Below are positions 48,981 to 58,486 of a DNA stretch of 64,000 nt, in pieces (within the stretch, counting starts at the first letter, position 1; each line of letters opens with the position of its first letter). Under the pieces are notes generated by a model. The model had not been told where the DNA came from. It ran no database searches and saw only the letters and a list, made by a program, of their open reading frames with translations. Origin of the DNA: DASUPK01 sp963797265 (GTDB taxonomy: Bacteria; Actinomycetota; Thermoleophilia; Solirubrobacterales; 70-9); NCBI GenBank assembly GCA_963797265.1, contig CAWCOY010000003.1:248001-312000 (forward strand). The letters are read 5' to 3'. Made by a program: the position numbers and the translations under genes.

Positions 48981-50054
48981 GTGAGGATCGGGATCGTCGG
49001 CATGCCCAACGCGGGCAAGTCGACCCTGTTCAACGCCCTGACCGCCGCCGGGGCGGAGACCGGCGACTACCCCTTCACGACGGTGGAGCCAAACGTCGCC
49101 GTCGTCGGTGTCCCCGACCAACGGCTCGAGAAGGTCGCCGAGACGCTCGGCTCCTCCGAGGTCGTCCACGAGACGATCGACTTCCACGACATCGCGGGCC
49201 TGGTCAAGGGCGCCTCGCAGGGCGAGGGGCTCGGCAACCGGTTCCTCGCCTCGATTCGGGAGACCGACGCGATCTGCCACGTGATCCGCGCTCACAGCGC
49301 CGGCTCCGTGGCCCATCCAGAGGGCCGCGTCGATCCGGTCGCCGACGCCGAGCTGATCGAGACCGAGCTGCTGGCAGCCGACCTCGAGGGCGCCGAGCGC
49401 CGCCTCGAGCGGGTCGTCAGGCAGGCCCGCTCGGGCGAGAAGGAGGCGATCGCCGAGCGCGACTGGCTCGAGCGGATCGTCGAGGCGCTCTCGGCGGGCC
49501 GCCCAGCGCGCGAGGTGCCCGTGCCGGAGGCGGCGCCCGACTCGCTCCGCAAGCTCTCTCCGCTGACGGCGAAGCCGGTCCTCTACGTGGTCAACGTGGA
49601 CGAGGGCGTCGCCGAGGCCCCGCCCGAGCTCGTCGCGCACGCGGAGGAGATGCGCGCGAAGGTCGTCGTGATCTCGGCGCGGGTGGAGGCGGAGCTGCGC
49701 GAGCTCGATCCCGGCGAGGCCGAGGAGATGCGACACGAGCTCGGCATCGAGCGCTCCGGGCTCGAGCGTCTGATCCGAGCCGCCTTCGACCTGCTCGACC
49801 TGATCAGCTTCTTCACCGCGGACACGGGCAAGGAGGCGATGGCGCGGACCCTGCCGCGCGGCCGCACCGCGTACGACGCCGCCGGCCGCGTCCACGGGGA
49901 CATCCAGCGTGCGTTCGTTCGGGCCGAGGTGATCGCCTGGGACGAGCTGGTGGAGGCCGGCGGCTACGCCGCAGCCCGGGACCGCGGCACGCTGCGGATC
50001 GAGGGCCGGGACTACGTGGTGCGGGACGGCGACGTGGTCCACATCAGGACCTAG
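48981..50054 (+). CDS. ychF: Redox-regulated ATPase YchF
   Basis: 357 residues from GTG 48981 with GGGAGG at 48969. An OBG-family P-loop protein that prefers ATP: G1 GMPNAGKSTLFNAL, G3 DIAGLVKGASQGEGLGNRFL and the N-x-x-E motif NVDEG in place of N-K-x-D. The coiled coil and C-terminal TGS domain (ISFFTADTGKEAMARTLPRG) are present. Confidence 0.96.
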   Translation: MRIGIVGMPNAGKSTLFNALTAAGAETGDYPFTTVEPNVAVVGVPDQRLEKVAETLGSSEVVHETIDFHDIAGLVKGASQGEGLGNRFLASIRETDAICHVIRAHSAGSVAHPEGRVDPVADAELIETELLAADLEGAERRLERVVRQARSGEKEAIAERDWLERIVEALSAGRPAREVPVPEAAPDSLRKLSPLTAKPVLYVVNVDEGVAEAPPELVAHAEEMRAKVVVISARVEAELRELDPGEAEEMRHELGIERSGLERLIRAAFDLLDLISFFTADTGKEAMARTLPRGRTAYDAAGRVHGDIQRAFVRAEVIAWDELVEAGGYAAARDRGTLRIEGRDYVVRDGDVVHIRT

Positions 50055-50077
50055 CCGCCGCCACTAGAGTCGCGGCG

Positions 50078-50824
50078 ATGAGCGCGCCTCGACCGAACGG
50101 GGATCGATTCGCCGTGATCTACGGCTACAGCCTTCCCGAGGGCGCTCACCCGGCGGAGGGAGAGCGAGTGACGGTGGACGCCGGCCGCGAGCGGCCGGTG
50201 GAGGCGATCGACGCCGACGAGATCGTCGCGCTCCCGCGTCATGGGTTCGACCGAAGCGTTCCGGCCCACCTGGTCGATCACCGCGCCAACGTCCGGGCGC
50301 TCTGCGAGCTCGGCTGCAGCCGTGTCCTCGCCCTGGGATCGGTGGGCAGCCTCCGCGCCGACCTCGAGGTCGGGTCGTTCGTCTGCCCCGACGACTTCTA
50401 CGCGCCCGAGATCGCGCCGAGCTTCTACGACGATCCACGCGGGCACTCGATCTCCGGATTCGACCCCGACTGGCGCGCGGTCATCCTGGAGACCTGGAGG
50501 AAGCGAAGCGCGACCGACCTCCTCGATGGCGGCGTCTACGCGCAGACCATCGGCCCGCGCTTCGAGACCCCTGCGGAGGTGAGAGCGCTCGCCAGGGTCG
50601 CCGACGTCGTCGGCATGACCCTGGCGGCGGAGACGGTCCTGGCCCGCGAGGCCTCCCTGGCCTACGCGGCCGTCTGCTCGGTCGACAACCTCGCCAACGG
50701 GATCGCGGAGGAGCTGCTCACGGTCGAGGAATACAGGCGAGGCCGAGACGAGACGGCCAAGGCCCTGGAGTCCGCGCTCGAGACGGTGCTTCCCGCCCTC
50801 GCCACGGAGGCGCCGCTCAGGTGA
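50078..50824 (+). CDS. Purine nucleoside phosphorylase family, MTAP/MTIP-like
   Basis: 248 residues. Phosphorylase features: VALPRHGFDRSVPAHLVDHR, CSRVLALGSVGSLRADLEVG, GVYAQTIGPRFETPAEVRAL and MTLAAETVLAREASLAYAAV. The base-recognition loop reads VDNLANGI, with Asn as in 6-oxopurine enzymes rather than the Asp pair of adenosine-type MTAPs. The next gene, overlapping by GTGA, is an MTA/SAH deaminase, whose product methylthioinosine is a 6-oxopurine nucleoside. I therefore favour methylthioinosine phosphorylase. Hypoxanthine and methylthioribose-1-phosphate would be the products. Confidence 0.82.
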   Translation: MSAPRPNGDRFAVIYGYSLPEGAHPAEGERVTVDAGRERPVEAIDADEIVALPRHGFDRSVPAHLVDHRANVRALCELGCSRVLALGSVGSLRADLEVGSFVCPDDFYAPEIAPSFYDDPRGHSISGFDPDWRAVILETWRKRSATDLLDGGVYAQTIGPRFETPAEVRALARVADVVGMTLAAETVLAREASLAYAAVCSVDNLANGIAEELLTVEEYRRGRDETAKALESALETVLPALATEAPLR

Positions 50825-52068
50825 GTCTTGCGGTCGCCGGCGCGGTGCTTGAGGGAGAGACCGTCGGCCTGCGCGAAGAGGATGGCCTGATCGTCGAGCT
50901 GGGCCCGTCGGTGGAGCCGAAGACGGGCGACGAGGTGATCGATGCGGACGGCCTGTTGCTCAGCCCGCCGATGGTGAACGGGCACACCCACGCGGCGATG
51001 ACCCTCTTCCGCGGCTTCGGCGACGACATGCCGCTGATGGAGTGGCTGCGGACCAAGATCTGGCCGGCCGAGGCGAAGCTCGAGCCGGAGGACGTCTACT
51101 GGGGAACGCGCCTCGCCTGCCTGGAGATGATGCGCTCCGGGACGGCCCGATTCTTCGACATGTACTGGCATGGGGGCGAGGCGGCGCGCGCGGTGGTCGA
51201 CTCAGGCCTGCGCGCCTCGGTCTCGAGCGTGATCATCGACCAGCTGGACGCCGCCAAGGGCGAGTCGATGCGGCCGAAGGTGATCGAGTCGCTCGACCGG
51301 ATCGCGGAGGCCGACCCCCGCGTCTCGGCCAGCCTCGGCCCGCACGCGATCTACACGGTGAGCCCGGAGTCGCTCGCCTGGATCGCCGAGGTCGCCGCCG
51401 AGCGTGAGATCGCCGTGCAGATCCACCTCTCCGAGACCGAGCAGGAGGTGAGGGACTGCCTCGACGCGCATGGCAAGCGGCCCGCGGCCTACGTCGACGA
51501 GCTCGGCTTCCTCGGCCCGCGGACGCTGCTGGCCCACGGGGTCTGGCTCGATCAATCAGAGCTCGACTTGATCGCCGAGCGTGACGCGACCATTGTCGCC
51601 AACCCCGCCGCCAACATGAAGCTCGCGGTCGGAGGGGTTCTGCCTTACCCGGTGGCGGCGCGGGCCGGCGTCCGGCTCGGGCTCGGGACCGACGGCGTCT
51701 CTTCGAATTCGAACCTCGACTCATTCGAGGAGGTGAAGCTCTTGGCTCTGTCCCAGAAGCATGCGAGCGGCGATTCCTCGACGCTGCCGGCGGATGAGGC
51801 GCTGGCGATCGCCCGGGGCCTGCGCTCCCCGGCGCTCGGAGGCACGCCCCTGGAGGTGGGGCAGCCCGCGGACTTCCTCCTGCTTCGCGGCTCGGACCCG
51901 GAGCTATCTGCCGGCGACCTCGACGCAGACCTGGTCTACGCCACCGGCGGATCGGTGGTCGACACCACGGTGGTCGCCGGACGGGTGTTGATGCGAGGCC
52001 GCGTCGTCCCGAGCGCCGACGAGCTGGTCGCGGAGGTGCGCACCCGAGCTGCGCGCCTCACCGCCTGA
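50821..52068 (+). CDS. mtaD: MTA/SAH deaminase (amidohydrolase)
   Basis: 415 residues from a GTG overlapping the phosphorylase stop. Metal-ligand motifs of the ATZ/TRZ-like amidohydrolases: VNGHTHAAMTLFRGFGDDMP, HLSETEQEVRDC, LLAHGVWLDQSE, and GLGTDGVSSNSNLDSFEEVK. The family deaminates 5'-methylthioadenosine and S-adenosylhomocysteine, or 5'-deoxyadenosine. Together with the preceding gene it gives a two-step salvage of methylthioadenosine. Confidence 0.88.
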   Translation: MSLAVAGAVLEGETVGLREEDGLIVELGPSVEPKTGDEVIDADGLLLSPPMVNGHTHAAMTLFRGFGDDMPLMEWLRTKIWPAEAKLEPEDVYWGTRLACLEMMRSGTARFFDMYWHGGEAARAVVDSGLRASVSSVIIDQLDAAKGESMRPKVIESLDRIAEADPRVSASLGPHAIYTVSPESLAWIAEVAAEREIAVQIHLSETEQEVRDCLDAHGKRPAAYVDELGFLGPRTLLAHGVWLDQSELDLIAERDATIVANPAANMKLAVGGVLPYPVAARAGVRLGLGTDGVSSNSNLDSFEEVKLLALSQKHASGDSSTLPADEALAIARGLRSPALGGTPLEVGQPADFLLLRGSDPELSAGDLDADLVYATGGSVVDTTVVAGRVLMRGRVVPSADELVAEVRTRAARLTA

Positions 52069-52089
52069 CGACCGATAGCGTCTCCGCCC

Positions 52090-53082
52090 GTGCGCACCGA
52101 GGCGCGTTTCCCGAGGGTCCCCGAGAAGGCCGGGCACTACGAGAGCTTCTATCTGAAGCTCACGCAGCCCGGCGGCGGACGGGCCGCCTGGATCCGCCAC
52201 ACCGTTCACAAGCGCCCCGGGGAGGCGGCCACCTGCGCGCTCTGGTTCGTTCTCTTCGACGCCGACGCCTCCGGCCCCCGTGCCACGAAGCGGCAGTTCG
52301 GTGCCGACGAGCTAGCGGCGGACGCGGGCACGTACATCCGCGTCGCCGATGCGACCCTGACCGATGGCCGCGCCATAGGGCGGGTTTCCGCCGACGCGCT
52401 CGAGGCGAGCTGGGACCTGACCTTCTCCGACGAGCACGAGGCCTTCCACCACCTGCCCCGCGACTTCCTCTACCGGGCGCCTCTCCCGAAGACCAAGTTC
52501 CTGAGCCCGTACCCGGACGCCGTCTTCGACGGGCATCTCGAGCTGGACGGCGAGCGGATCGAGGTCGAGGGCTGGCGCGGGATGATCGGCCACAACTGGG
52601 GCGCCGAGCACGCTGAGCGCTGGGTCTGGGTGCAGGGTTCGGGCTTCCAGGGCCGCTCGCCCGAGGATTACTTCGATATGGCGGTCGGCCGCATCAAGGT
52701 CGCCGGCCGGACCACGCCCTGGGTCGGCAACGCGATGCTGATGCTGGATGGCAAGGGTCACCGCCTCGGCGGCTTCGGCCACGTCCCAAGCACCGAGGTG
52801 AGCGAGTCACCGACGGGCGCGTCCTTCGAGCTCAAGGGCAGGGGCGTGAAGCTGGGCGGCAACGTCAGGGCGCCGGCCAAGGAGTTCGTCGCCTGGATCT
52901 ACGCGGATCCGGTCGGACCGGAGCACAACACTCTCAACTGCTCGATCTCCGACCTCGAGCTGCAGGTCGAGCTCGACGGCAGGGCCGCCGAGACCCTCAC
53001 GGTCTCCGGCGCGGCGGCGTACGAGTTCGGCACCCGGGACACCGATCACGGTATCCCCCTGCAGCCCTATCCCGATGGGTAG
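52090..53082 (+). CDS. Lipocalin-like protein of the CrtC/tocopherol-cyclase type (tentative)
   Basis: 330 residues from GTG 52090, 21 nt after mtaD. The chain is strand-rich. IGHNWGAEHAERWVWVQGSG is the motif that links it to carotenoid 1,2-hydratase/tocopherol-cyclase-like barrels, and two halves of similar length suggest a double lipocalin fold. No carotenoid genes are nearby. The family call is tentative. Confidence 0.5.
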   Translation: MRTEARFPRVPEKAGHYESFYLKLTQPGGGRAAWIRHTVHKRPGEAATCALWFVLFDADASGPRATKRQFGADELAADAGTYIRVADATLTDGRAIGRVSADALEASWDLTFSDEHEAFHHLPRDFLYRAPLPKTKFLSPYPDAVFDGHLELDGERIEVEGWRGMIGHNWGAEHAERWVWVQGSGFQGRSPEDYFDMAVGRIKVAGRTTPWVGNAMLMLDGKGHRLGGFGHVPSTEVSESPTGASFELKGRGVKLGGNVRAPAKEFVAWIYADPVGPEHNTLNCSISDLELQVELDGRAAETLTVSGAAAYEFGTRDTDHGIPLQPYPDG

Positions 53083-53097
53083 CGCGTCGCCGGGCCG

Positions 53098-53883
53098 CTA
53101 GCCGAGCGCTTCGAACTCAGCGTCGGTGAGCTCGATCTCGAGCGCGCCGAGGTTCTCGCGCAGGTGGTCGATCGAGCGCGTTCCCGGAATCGGCAGCATC
53201 ACCGGTGAACGGCGAAGAAGCCAGGCGAGCGCGATCTGCGCCGTGGTCGCGTCATGGTTCCGCGCTATCTCTGAGAGGGCCGGGGGCGGGTTGCCCTTCA
53301 GCGGGAAATACGGGACGAAGAGGATCCCGTTCTCCTCGCAGTAATCGATCACGTCGTCCGAGCTTCGCTCCGCGACGTTGTAGTGGTTCTGCACGGCCGC
53401 GATCGGGACGATTTCCCGCGCTGTCTCTACCTGTGGGACCTCGACGGCGGAGACCCCGATCTCCTTGATCTTTCCGGCCTCGCGGTACTCCGCAATCGCG
53501 CCGAGGCTGGCCTCGAGCGGCGTCTCCGGGTGGACGCGGTGTAGGTAGTAGAGATCGATCGCCTCGGTCCTGAGGCTCTCGAGGCTCTGCTCGATCTGGG
53601 CGCGGAGCTCCTCTGGGCTGGCGGTGCCGCTGTAGCCCCCCTTCGTCCCGACCACGAGAGTGCCGGGCTTCGGAGACAGCGCCTCGCCGATCGCATGCTC
53701 GCTGTCGCCGCCGCTGTAGCTCACGGCGGTGTCGATCAGGCCGAGTCCCGCCTCGACGGCCTCGCGCAGGAAAGCGTGGTTCTCCGGCGTCGGGGTGAGC
53801 CGGTTGGTCCCGAGCCCGACCCGCGCGACCTCGGTGCCCGCGACCGTCAGCGTCCGGGATGCCGATGAGGGCTGAGTGGCCAT
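53098..53883 (-). CDS. Aldo/keto reductase
   Basis: 261 residues. The catalytic tetrad is in GLIDTAVSYSGGDSE (Asp, Tyr), GTKGGYSG (Lys) and DLYYLHRVHPETPLE (His). NADPH-binding residues are near LLRRSPVMLPIPGTRSIDHL. Substrate unknown. It converges on the lipocalin-like gene with a 15-nt gap. Confidence 0.92.
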   Translation of the reverse strand: MATQPSSASRTLTVAGTEVARVGLGTNRLTPTPENHAFLREAVEAGLGLIDTAVSYSGGDSEHAIGEALSPKPGTLVVGTKGGYSGTASPEELRAQIEQSLESLRTEAIDLYYLHRVHPETPLEASLGAIAEYREAGKIKEIGVSAVEVPQVETAREIVPIAAVQNHYNVAERSSDDVIDYCEENGILFVPYFPLKGNPPPALSEIARNHDATTAQIALAWLLRRSPVMLPIPGTRSIDHLRENLGALEIELTDAEFEALG

Positions 53884-53904
53884 GCCCTCAGAGTACGGAA
53901 GCGG

Positions 53905-55065
53905 CTACTTCTTCTTCTTGAAGAAGGCCCAGGTGTCGGGCAGGCCGAGCGCGCTGCGGAGGTCCGGACCGTCGACGGTCGTCGTCCCGCGCGTGCCGAC
54001 CAGGTTGGCGTGCACGATCCGCGGCGAGGTGCCGCGCTGGGTGACGGAGACGCTCTTCAGCTTGCCGCGCAACCCGATCGAGCGGAGCGCCGAGTTCATC
54101 CGCCCGAGGGAGAACTTCCTCTTCCAGTGCTCGTAGGGCGAGCCGGTGTCCGCCTCGAAGGGGTCCTCGACCCCTCGCAGATAGGGGACGGGGGGCTGGC
54201 CGAAGCCGAGTGAGGACAGCTCGTTGTTCTCCGTGTGACCGCCGGAGGTGGAGAAGAAGAACGTCTGCGCGACCTTCCCCGCGTAGAGGACCACCTGCAG
54301 GCGAGTGGCGCTGACGGCCTGGTCGGTCTTGGCCGTCTCCGCGCCGACGCCCCCGTAGGCCTGGCTGCGGGTGTCGTCGTAGAGGTCGAAGGTCCCGCCG
54401 CGGATCCCGGTCGAGAGGGCGTAGGAACGGACGGCGACCGCCTGCGCCTTGAGCGCCTCGATCGGCCAGGAGGCCGGCGACTCCTTCGCGACCACGCCGC
54501 GCACGTAGTCCTCGATCTCCACGACGTCGATCGCCTGCAGGGAGCTGCCGGACGCTCTCACTTCGAGCGAGCCGCGGTAGGTGCCCTTGCCGCCGACCGT
54601 GATGGTGGGAGATCCGGCGGCGGTCATGGCCACCCCGCAGCGGGCGATCTTCCGTCTCTTCTTGTTGCGGACGATCACGCCCGAACCCTTCCGCTTCGCG
54701 ACGTAGCCCTTCTTCGGGTTCAGGCCGGCGCCGCAAGCCGATCCCGCGCCACGGAAGGCGACGCTTCGCGCCCCATCGCGCAGCAGGACCCGCATCGACC
54801 GGTCCGCGGTCGTCCCGATCGTGGTGCCCGTGTAGTAGTGGGTGAGGATCTGGTCGTACTTGAAGCCGTGCTTGGCGTAGCCGTAGGCGCCGTACTGGCT
54901 CAGGCCCACACCGTGGCCGAAGCCCGCGCCCTTCACCACCCAGACCCGGGCCTTGGCAGCCTTGTGGGCGGGAGCGCCGCTGTCCAGCCAGGCCGACGCG
55001 GTCGCCGGGACGGCGAGAGCAAGCAGCAGCGCCGCGAGCAGGATCGTGCGGGTCCCCCGAAGCAT
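53905..55065 (-). CDS. Secreted SpoIID/LytB domain protein
   Basis: 386 residues with a signal peptide (ILLAALLLALAVPATASA). GAGFGHGVGLSQYGAYGYAK and the SpoIID core VEIEDYVRGVVAKESPASWP plus EALKAQAVAVRSYALSTGI are conserved; FFSTSGGHTENNEL completes the domain. Sporulation SpoIID is a lytic transglycosylase that trims peptidoglycan denuded of peptide stems; actinobacterial relatives act in wall remodelling. The C-terminus ends in Lys residues (FFKKKK). Confidence 0.9.
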   Translation of the reverse strand: MLRGTRTILLAALLLALAVPATASAWLDSGAPAHKAAKARVWVVKGAGFGHGVGLSQYGAYGYAKHGFKYDQILTHYYTGTTIGTTADRSMRVLLRDGARSVAFRGAGSACGAGLNPKKGYVAKRKGSGVIVRNKKRRKIARCGVAMTAAGSPTITVGGKGTYRGSLEVRASGSSLQAIDVVEIEDYVRGVVAKESPASWPIEALKAQAVAVRSYALSTGIRGGTFDLYDDTRSQAYGGVGAETAKTDQAVSATRLQVVLYAGKVAQTFFFSTSGGHTENNELSSLGFGQPPVPYLRGVEDPFEADTGSPYEHWKRKFSLGRMNSALRSIGLRGKLKSVSVTQRGTSPRIVHANLVGTRGTTTVDGPDLRSALGLPDTWAFFKKKK

Positions 55066-55130
55066 CGCCCCTGGATAACGGGTCAGGCGGCGGGAAGTTG
55101 CGGCGGGCTAGGGTATGGGTAGGCATTACC

Positions 55131-55167
55131 CGAGGGTGCTCCGCAGGCGGAGCCGAGGAGCAACCCG
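55131..55167. repeat. 37-bp dispersed repeat, copy 2, in the ALDH leader
   Basis: 35/37 identical to 35091-35127. Here it lies between the divergent SpoIID and ALDH genes, four nucleotides before AAGGAG. Its central palindrome GCTCCGCAGGCGGAGC could form a leader hairpin in the ALDH mRNA. Confidence 0.75.
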
Positions 55168-55184
55168 TCTAAGGAGAGCGATTG

Positions 55185-56630
55185 ATGGCGACCGAGACGA
55201 TTCAGGCGACGGATCACAAGCTCTACGTCGCGGGTGAGTGGACGGAGACCGGCGAGTGGTCCGAGGTGCAGGCGCCCTACGACGGGACAGTGGTCGGGCG
55301 CGTGCCCAAGGGCGATGCTGCGCTCGTCGGAAAGGCGGTCGAGGCCGCTCGCGCCGCCTTCGATGCCGGCGGCTTCCCGGCCCACGAACGCGCCGCGATG
55401 CTCGACCGCGCCGCCGAGCTGGTCGCCGAGCGCGAGGACGACCTGACGATGACGATCGCCGCCGAGGCGGGCAAGCCGGTGAAGACCGCCCGCGTCGAGG
55501 CCCAGCGCTGCGTCTCGACGATGCAGTTCTCGGCCGTCGCCGCCCGCACCCTGACCGGTCACACCGTGCCGATGGAGGCCGGCGCCGCGGGTGAGGGCAA
55601 GCTCGGCATCGTGATCCGCGTCCCCTATGGAGTGGTCGGCGCAATCAGCCCCTTCAACTTCCCGCTCAACCTGGTCGGCCACAAGCTCGGGCCCGCGATC
55701 GCCGCCGGCAACGCGATCGTCCTGAAGCCCGCGGGCCAGACGCCGATCTCCGCGATCAAGCTGGCCGAGATCTTTTACGACGCCGGACTGCCTGAGAACT
55801 GGCTGCAGGTGGTCTGCGGCCCGGGATCCGAGGTCGGCAACGCCATCGTCGAGGACGATCGCATCGGCGCGATCACCTTCACGGGCTCCGCGCCGGTCGG
55901 CTGGAGCATCCGCTCCAAGGCTCCCCACAAGAAGGTCAACCTCGAGCTCGGCTCGACGGCGCCGCTGATCGTCAACGAGGACGGCGATTGGGAGACGGCG
56001 GCGGACAAGGCCAAGCTCCACGCCTACTCGCACGCGGGGCAGAGCTGCATCTCGGTCCAGCGGATCCTCCTCCACGAGTCGATCGCGGACCAGTTCACCG
56101 AGCGCTTCGTGAAGAACGTCGAGTCCCTGGTCACGGGCGATCCGATGGACGAGAGCACCGACGTCGGGCCGGTCATCTCCCAGGACGACCGCGACCGCGT
56201 CAAGGAGTGGATCGACGAGGCCGCCTCGCAGGGTGGGGAGATCCTCACCGGGGGCGAGCTGGTCGACGAGGACCGCTGCATCGCCCCGACGGTGATCAGG
56301 GGCGAGCCGAAGGAGTGCCACACCTGGAAGGACGAGATCTTCGGGCCGGTGGCGACGATCCATTCCTTCAAGACCTTCGACGAGGCACTCGAGATGGCGA
56401 ACGACTCCCGCTACGGTCTGCAAGCCGGTGTCTTCACCCGCGACGTCGGCAACGCGAAGAAGGCCGGCGAGACCCTCGAGTTCGGCGGCGTGCTGATCAA
56501 CGAGGTGCCGACCTTCCGCACCGACCAGATGCCCTACGGCGGCGTCAAGGACTCGGGCAACACGCGCGAGGGCCCGCACTATGCCGTCCGCGAGCTCACC
56601 GAGGAGCGCCTGGTCACGATCCAGGGCTAG
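55185..56630 (+). CDS. Aldehyde dehydrogenase
   Basis: 481 residues from ATG 55185 with AAGGAG at 55171-55176. Catalytic Glu in VNLELGSTAPLIV, catalytic Cys in HAGQSCISVQRI, cofactor site in GVVGAISPFNFPLNLVGHKL and ITFTGSAPVGW, and QMPYGGVKDSGNTREGP near the end. The pattern lies closest to lactaldehyde/non-phosphorylating glyceraldehyde-3-phosphate-type dehydrogenases, but specificity is not certain. It converges on fumC with 9 nt between stops. Confidence 0.92.
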   Translation: MATETIQATDHKLYVAGEWTETGEWSEVQAPYDGTVVGRVPKGDAALVGKAVEAARAAFDAGGFPAHERAAMLDRAAELVAEREDDLTMTIAAEAGKPVKTARVEAQRCVSTMQFSAVAARTLTGHTVPMEAGAAGEGKLGIVIRVPYGVVGAISPFNFPLNLVGHKLGPAIAAGNAIVLKPAGQTPISAIKLAEIFYDAGLPENWLQVVCGPGSEVGNAIVEDDRIGAITFTGSAPVGWSIRSKAPHKKVNLELGSTAPLIVNEDGDWETAADKAKLHAYSHAGQSCISVQRILLHESIADQFTERFVKNVESLVTGDPMDESTDVGPVISQDDRDRVKEWIDEAASQGGEILTGGELVDEDRCIAPTVIRGEPKECHTWKDEIFGPVATIHSFKTFDEALEMANDSRYGLQAGVFTRDVGNAKKAGETLEFGGVLINEVPTFRTDQMPYGGVKDSGNTREGPHYAVRELTEERLVTIQG

Positions 56631-56639
56631 GGCGGACGC

Positions 56640-57959
56640 CTACTCGTGCGGGCGCGCCATCCTGCGATGGTCGAGCGCCTCGTCGAGGATCTTCTCGTCG
56701 ACACCCATCTCCTTCGCCACCTCGCGAATCGAGCGATTCGAGGCGGCCGCCTCCTTGACGATCTCGCCCGCTTTGTCGTAGCCGATGTGCGGGTTGAGGG
56801 CGGTGGCGACGATCAGGTTGGACTCGCGGTGGCGCTCGAGCATCTCCTCATTGGGCTCGAGGCCGGAGACGCATTTCTCGTCCAGGGCCCGTGAGGCGGC
56901 GGCCAGCAGCTTGATCGAGTCGAGCAGGTTGCGTGCGATCAGCGGCACCCGGACGTTGAGCTCGAACTGTCCCTGGCTGCCAGCCAGAGTGATCGCTGTG
57001 TCATTGCCGACCACCTGATTGGCTACCTGGATGACGACCTCGGGAATCACCGGGTTGACCTTGCCGGGCATGATCGACGACCCCTTCTGAAGTTCCGGGA
57101 GCCGCAGCTCGGCGAGGCCTGCCCGCGGACCGGATCCCATCAGCGCCAGGTCGTTGCCGATCTTGAGCAGCGAGACCGCGACGGTCTTGAGCGCCCCCGA
57201 GAGCTCCACCAGGGCGTCCCGGTTGGCCTGGGCTTCGAACGGATCGGCGGGCTCGGAGATGTCGAGTCCAGTGTCGGCGCTCAGCCGCTCGCGGACCTTC
57301 GCCGCGAACTCGGGATGGGTGTTGAGCCCGGTTCCGGTGGCGGTGCCCCCGAGTGGGATCTGACCGACCCGGCCGAGCGTGGAGCGGACGCGCTCGGCTC
57401 CGAGGCGGACCTGCGCCGCGTAGCCGGCGAACTCCTGGCCGAGGGTCACCGGCACTGCATCCATCAGGTGCGTACGGCCGGTCTTGACCAGATCGGCGAA
57501 CTCGTCGGCCCTGCGCTCCAGCGCGGCCCGGAGCTCGTCCAGCGCCGGGAGCAGGTCTGAGTGGACCTCGTCCAGGGCAGCCAGGTGAACGGCCGAGGGG
57601 AAGACGTCGTTCGAGGACTGCCCGCGGTTGACGTGATCGTTGGGGTGGGCCTCGTCGCCGGCGAGTTCCGCGATCACCTCGTTGGCGTTCATGTTCGAGG
57701 AGGTCCCGGAGCCGGTCTGGAAGACATCGATCGGGAACTGGTCGTCGTGCTCGCCGTTGGCGACCTCGTCGCCCGCCTTCGCGATCCGCTCGGCGAGCTC
57801 GGCGTCGAGCTCCCCCAGTTCGGCGTTTGCGCGCGCGGCGGCAGCCTTCAGCCTGCCGAGCCAGTGGATCACCGGCACCGGGATCGGCTGGCCGGAGATC
57901 TGGAAGTTCTCAACGGCCTTGGAAGTCTCTCCGCCCCACAACTCGGTGCGCGTTGCCAT
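56640..57959 (-). CDS. fumC: Fumarate hydratase, class II
   Basis: 439 residues. It hydrates fumarate to malate in the citric acid cycle. FQTGSGTSSNMNANEVIAEL, VNRGQSSNDVFPSAVHLAAL, TGRTHLMDAVPVTLGQEF and the superfamily signature GSSIMPGKVNPV are intact. It is about 20-25 residues shorter than E. coli FumC, mostly at the N-terminus, beginning directly at TELWGGETSKAVENFQIS. Confidence 0.95.
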   Translation of the reverse strand: MATRTELWGGETSKAVENFQISGQPIPVPVIHWLGRLKAAAARANAELGELDAELAERIAKAGDEVANGEHDDQFPIDVFQTGSGTSSNMNANEVIAELAGDEAHPNDHVNRGQSSNDVFPSAVHLAALDEVHSDLLPALDELRAALERRADEFADLVKTGRTHLMDAVPVTLGQEFAGYAAQVRLGAERVRSTLGRVGQIPLGGTATGTGLNTHPEFAAKVRERLSADTGLDISEPADPFEAQANRDALVELSGALKTVAVSLLKIGNDLALMGSGPRAGLAELRLPELQKGSSIMPGKVNPVIPEVVIQVANQVVGNDTAITLAGSQGQFELNVRVPLIARNLLDSIKLLAAASRALDEKCVSGLEPNEEMLERHRESNLIVATALNPHIGYDKAGEIVKEAAASNRSIREVAKEMGVDEKILDEALDHRRMARPHE

Positions 57960-57972
57960 GTACTCAGGCTAT

Positions 57973-58440
57973 CTAGCCGGATTGGCGCCCGGCTTCGTAG
58001 CCACGGCCGAAGCCCCGCTCGAGGCTCGCCGGCAGCGCCCCAGCCGCCTCGTTGAAATGCGCCGATGCGTTGAGCCGTCTGACCAGGTCCGTGTGGATCG
58101 GGTCGGCCCCCTTGCTCACCGCCCCGATCAGATAGCCGAGCTCGACCGCCGCCGGGCCACCGGGGTCGCGACGGGCCTCGCCATTCAGCTTGGTTGCGGC
58201 GACGATCATCTCCTGTCCGATGGTGGCGAGCTGCCCCCCCTCCTGCTCGGGAACCAGGCAGTCCGAGATCGGTGTCGTGCTGCCCAGCAGCACGGGTGCC
58301 GGAGCCCGCTCGAGAGCCTTCAGGTACGTCTCGTTGCCGACCACGCAGACGGCCGGAGCCTGATCGTCCTGGGTGTTGCCGCAGCCGATGATCAGGGCGG
58401 TCGCTGTGGCCGCCACAGCGACGGCGACTCGGTTGAGCAT
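57973..58440 (-). CDS. Putative small lipoprotein
   Basis: 155 residues from ATG 58440. Signal MLNRVAVAVAATATALIIGC with lipobox cysteine, then a polar domain (VVGNETYLKALERAPAPVLL, DCLVPEQEGGQLATIGQEMI). No family recognised. It is 13 nt upstream of fumC on the same strand but is unlikely to be related in function. Confidence 0.68.
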   Translation of the reverse strand: MLNRVAVAVAATATALIIGCGNTQDDQAPAVCVVGNETYLKALERAPAPVLLGSTTPISDCLVPEQEGGQLATIGQEMIVAATKLNGEARRDPGGPAAVELGYLIGAVSKGADPIHTDLVRRLNASAHFNEAAGALPASLERGFGRGYEAGRQSG

Positions 58441-58486
58441 GCCCTGATCGTACGTACGTCCGCCGCGGGCCATAACTTGATCACCC

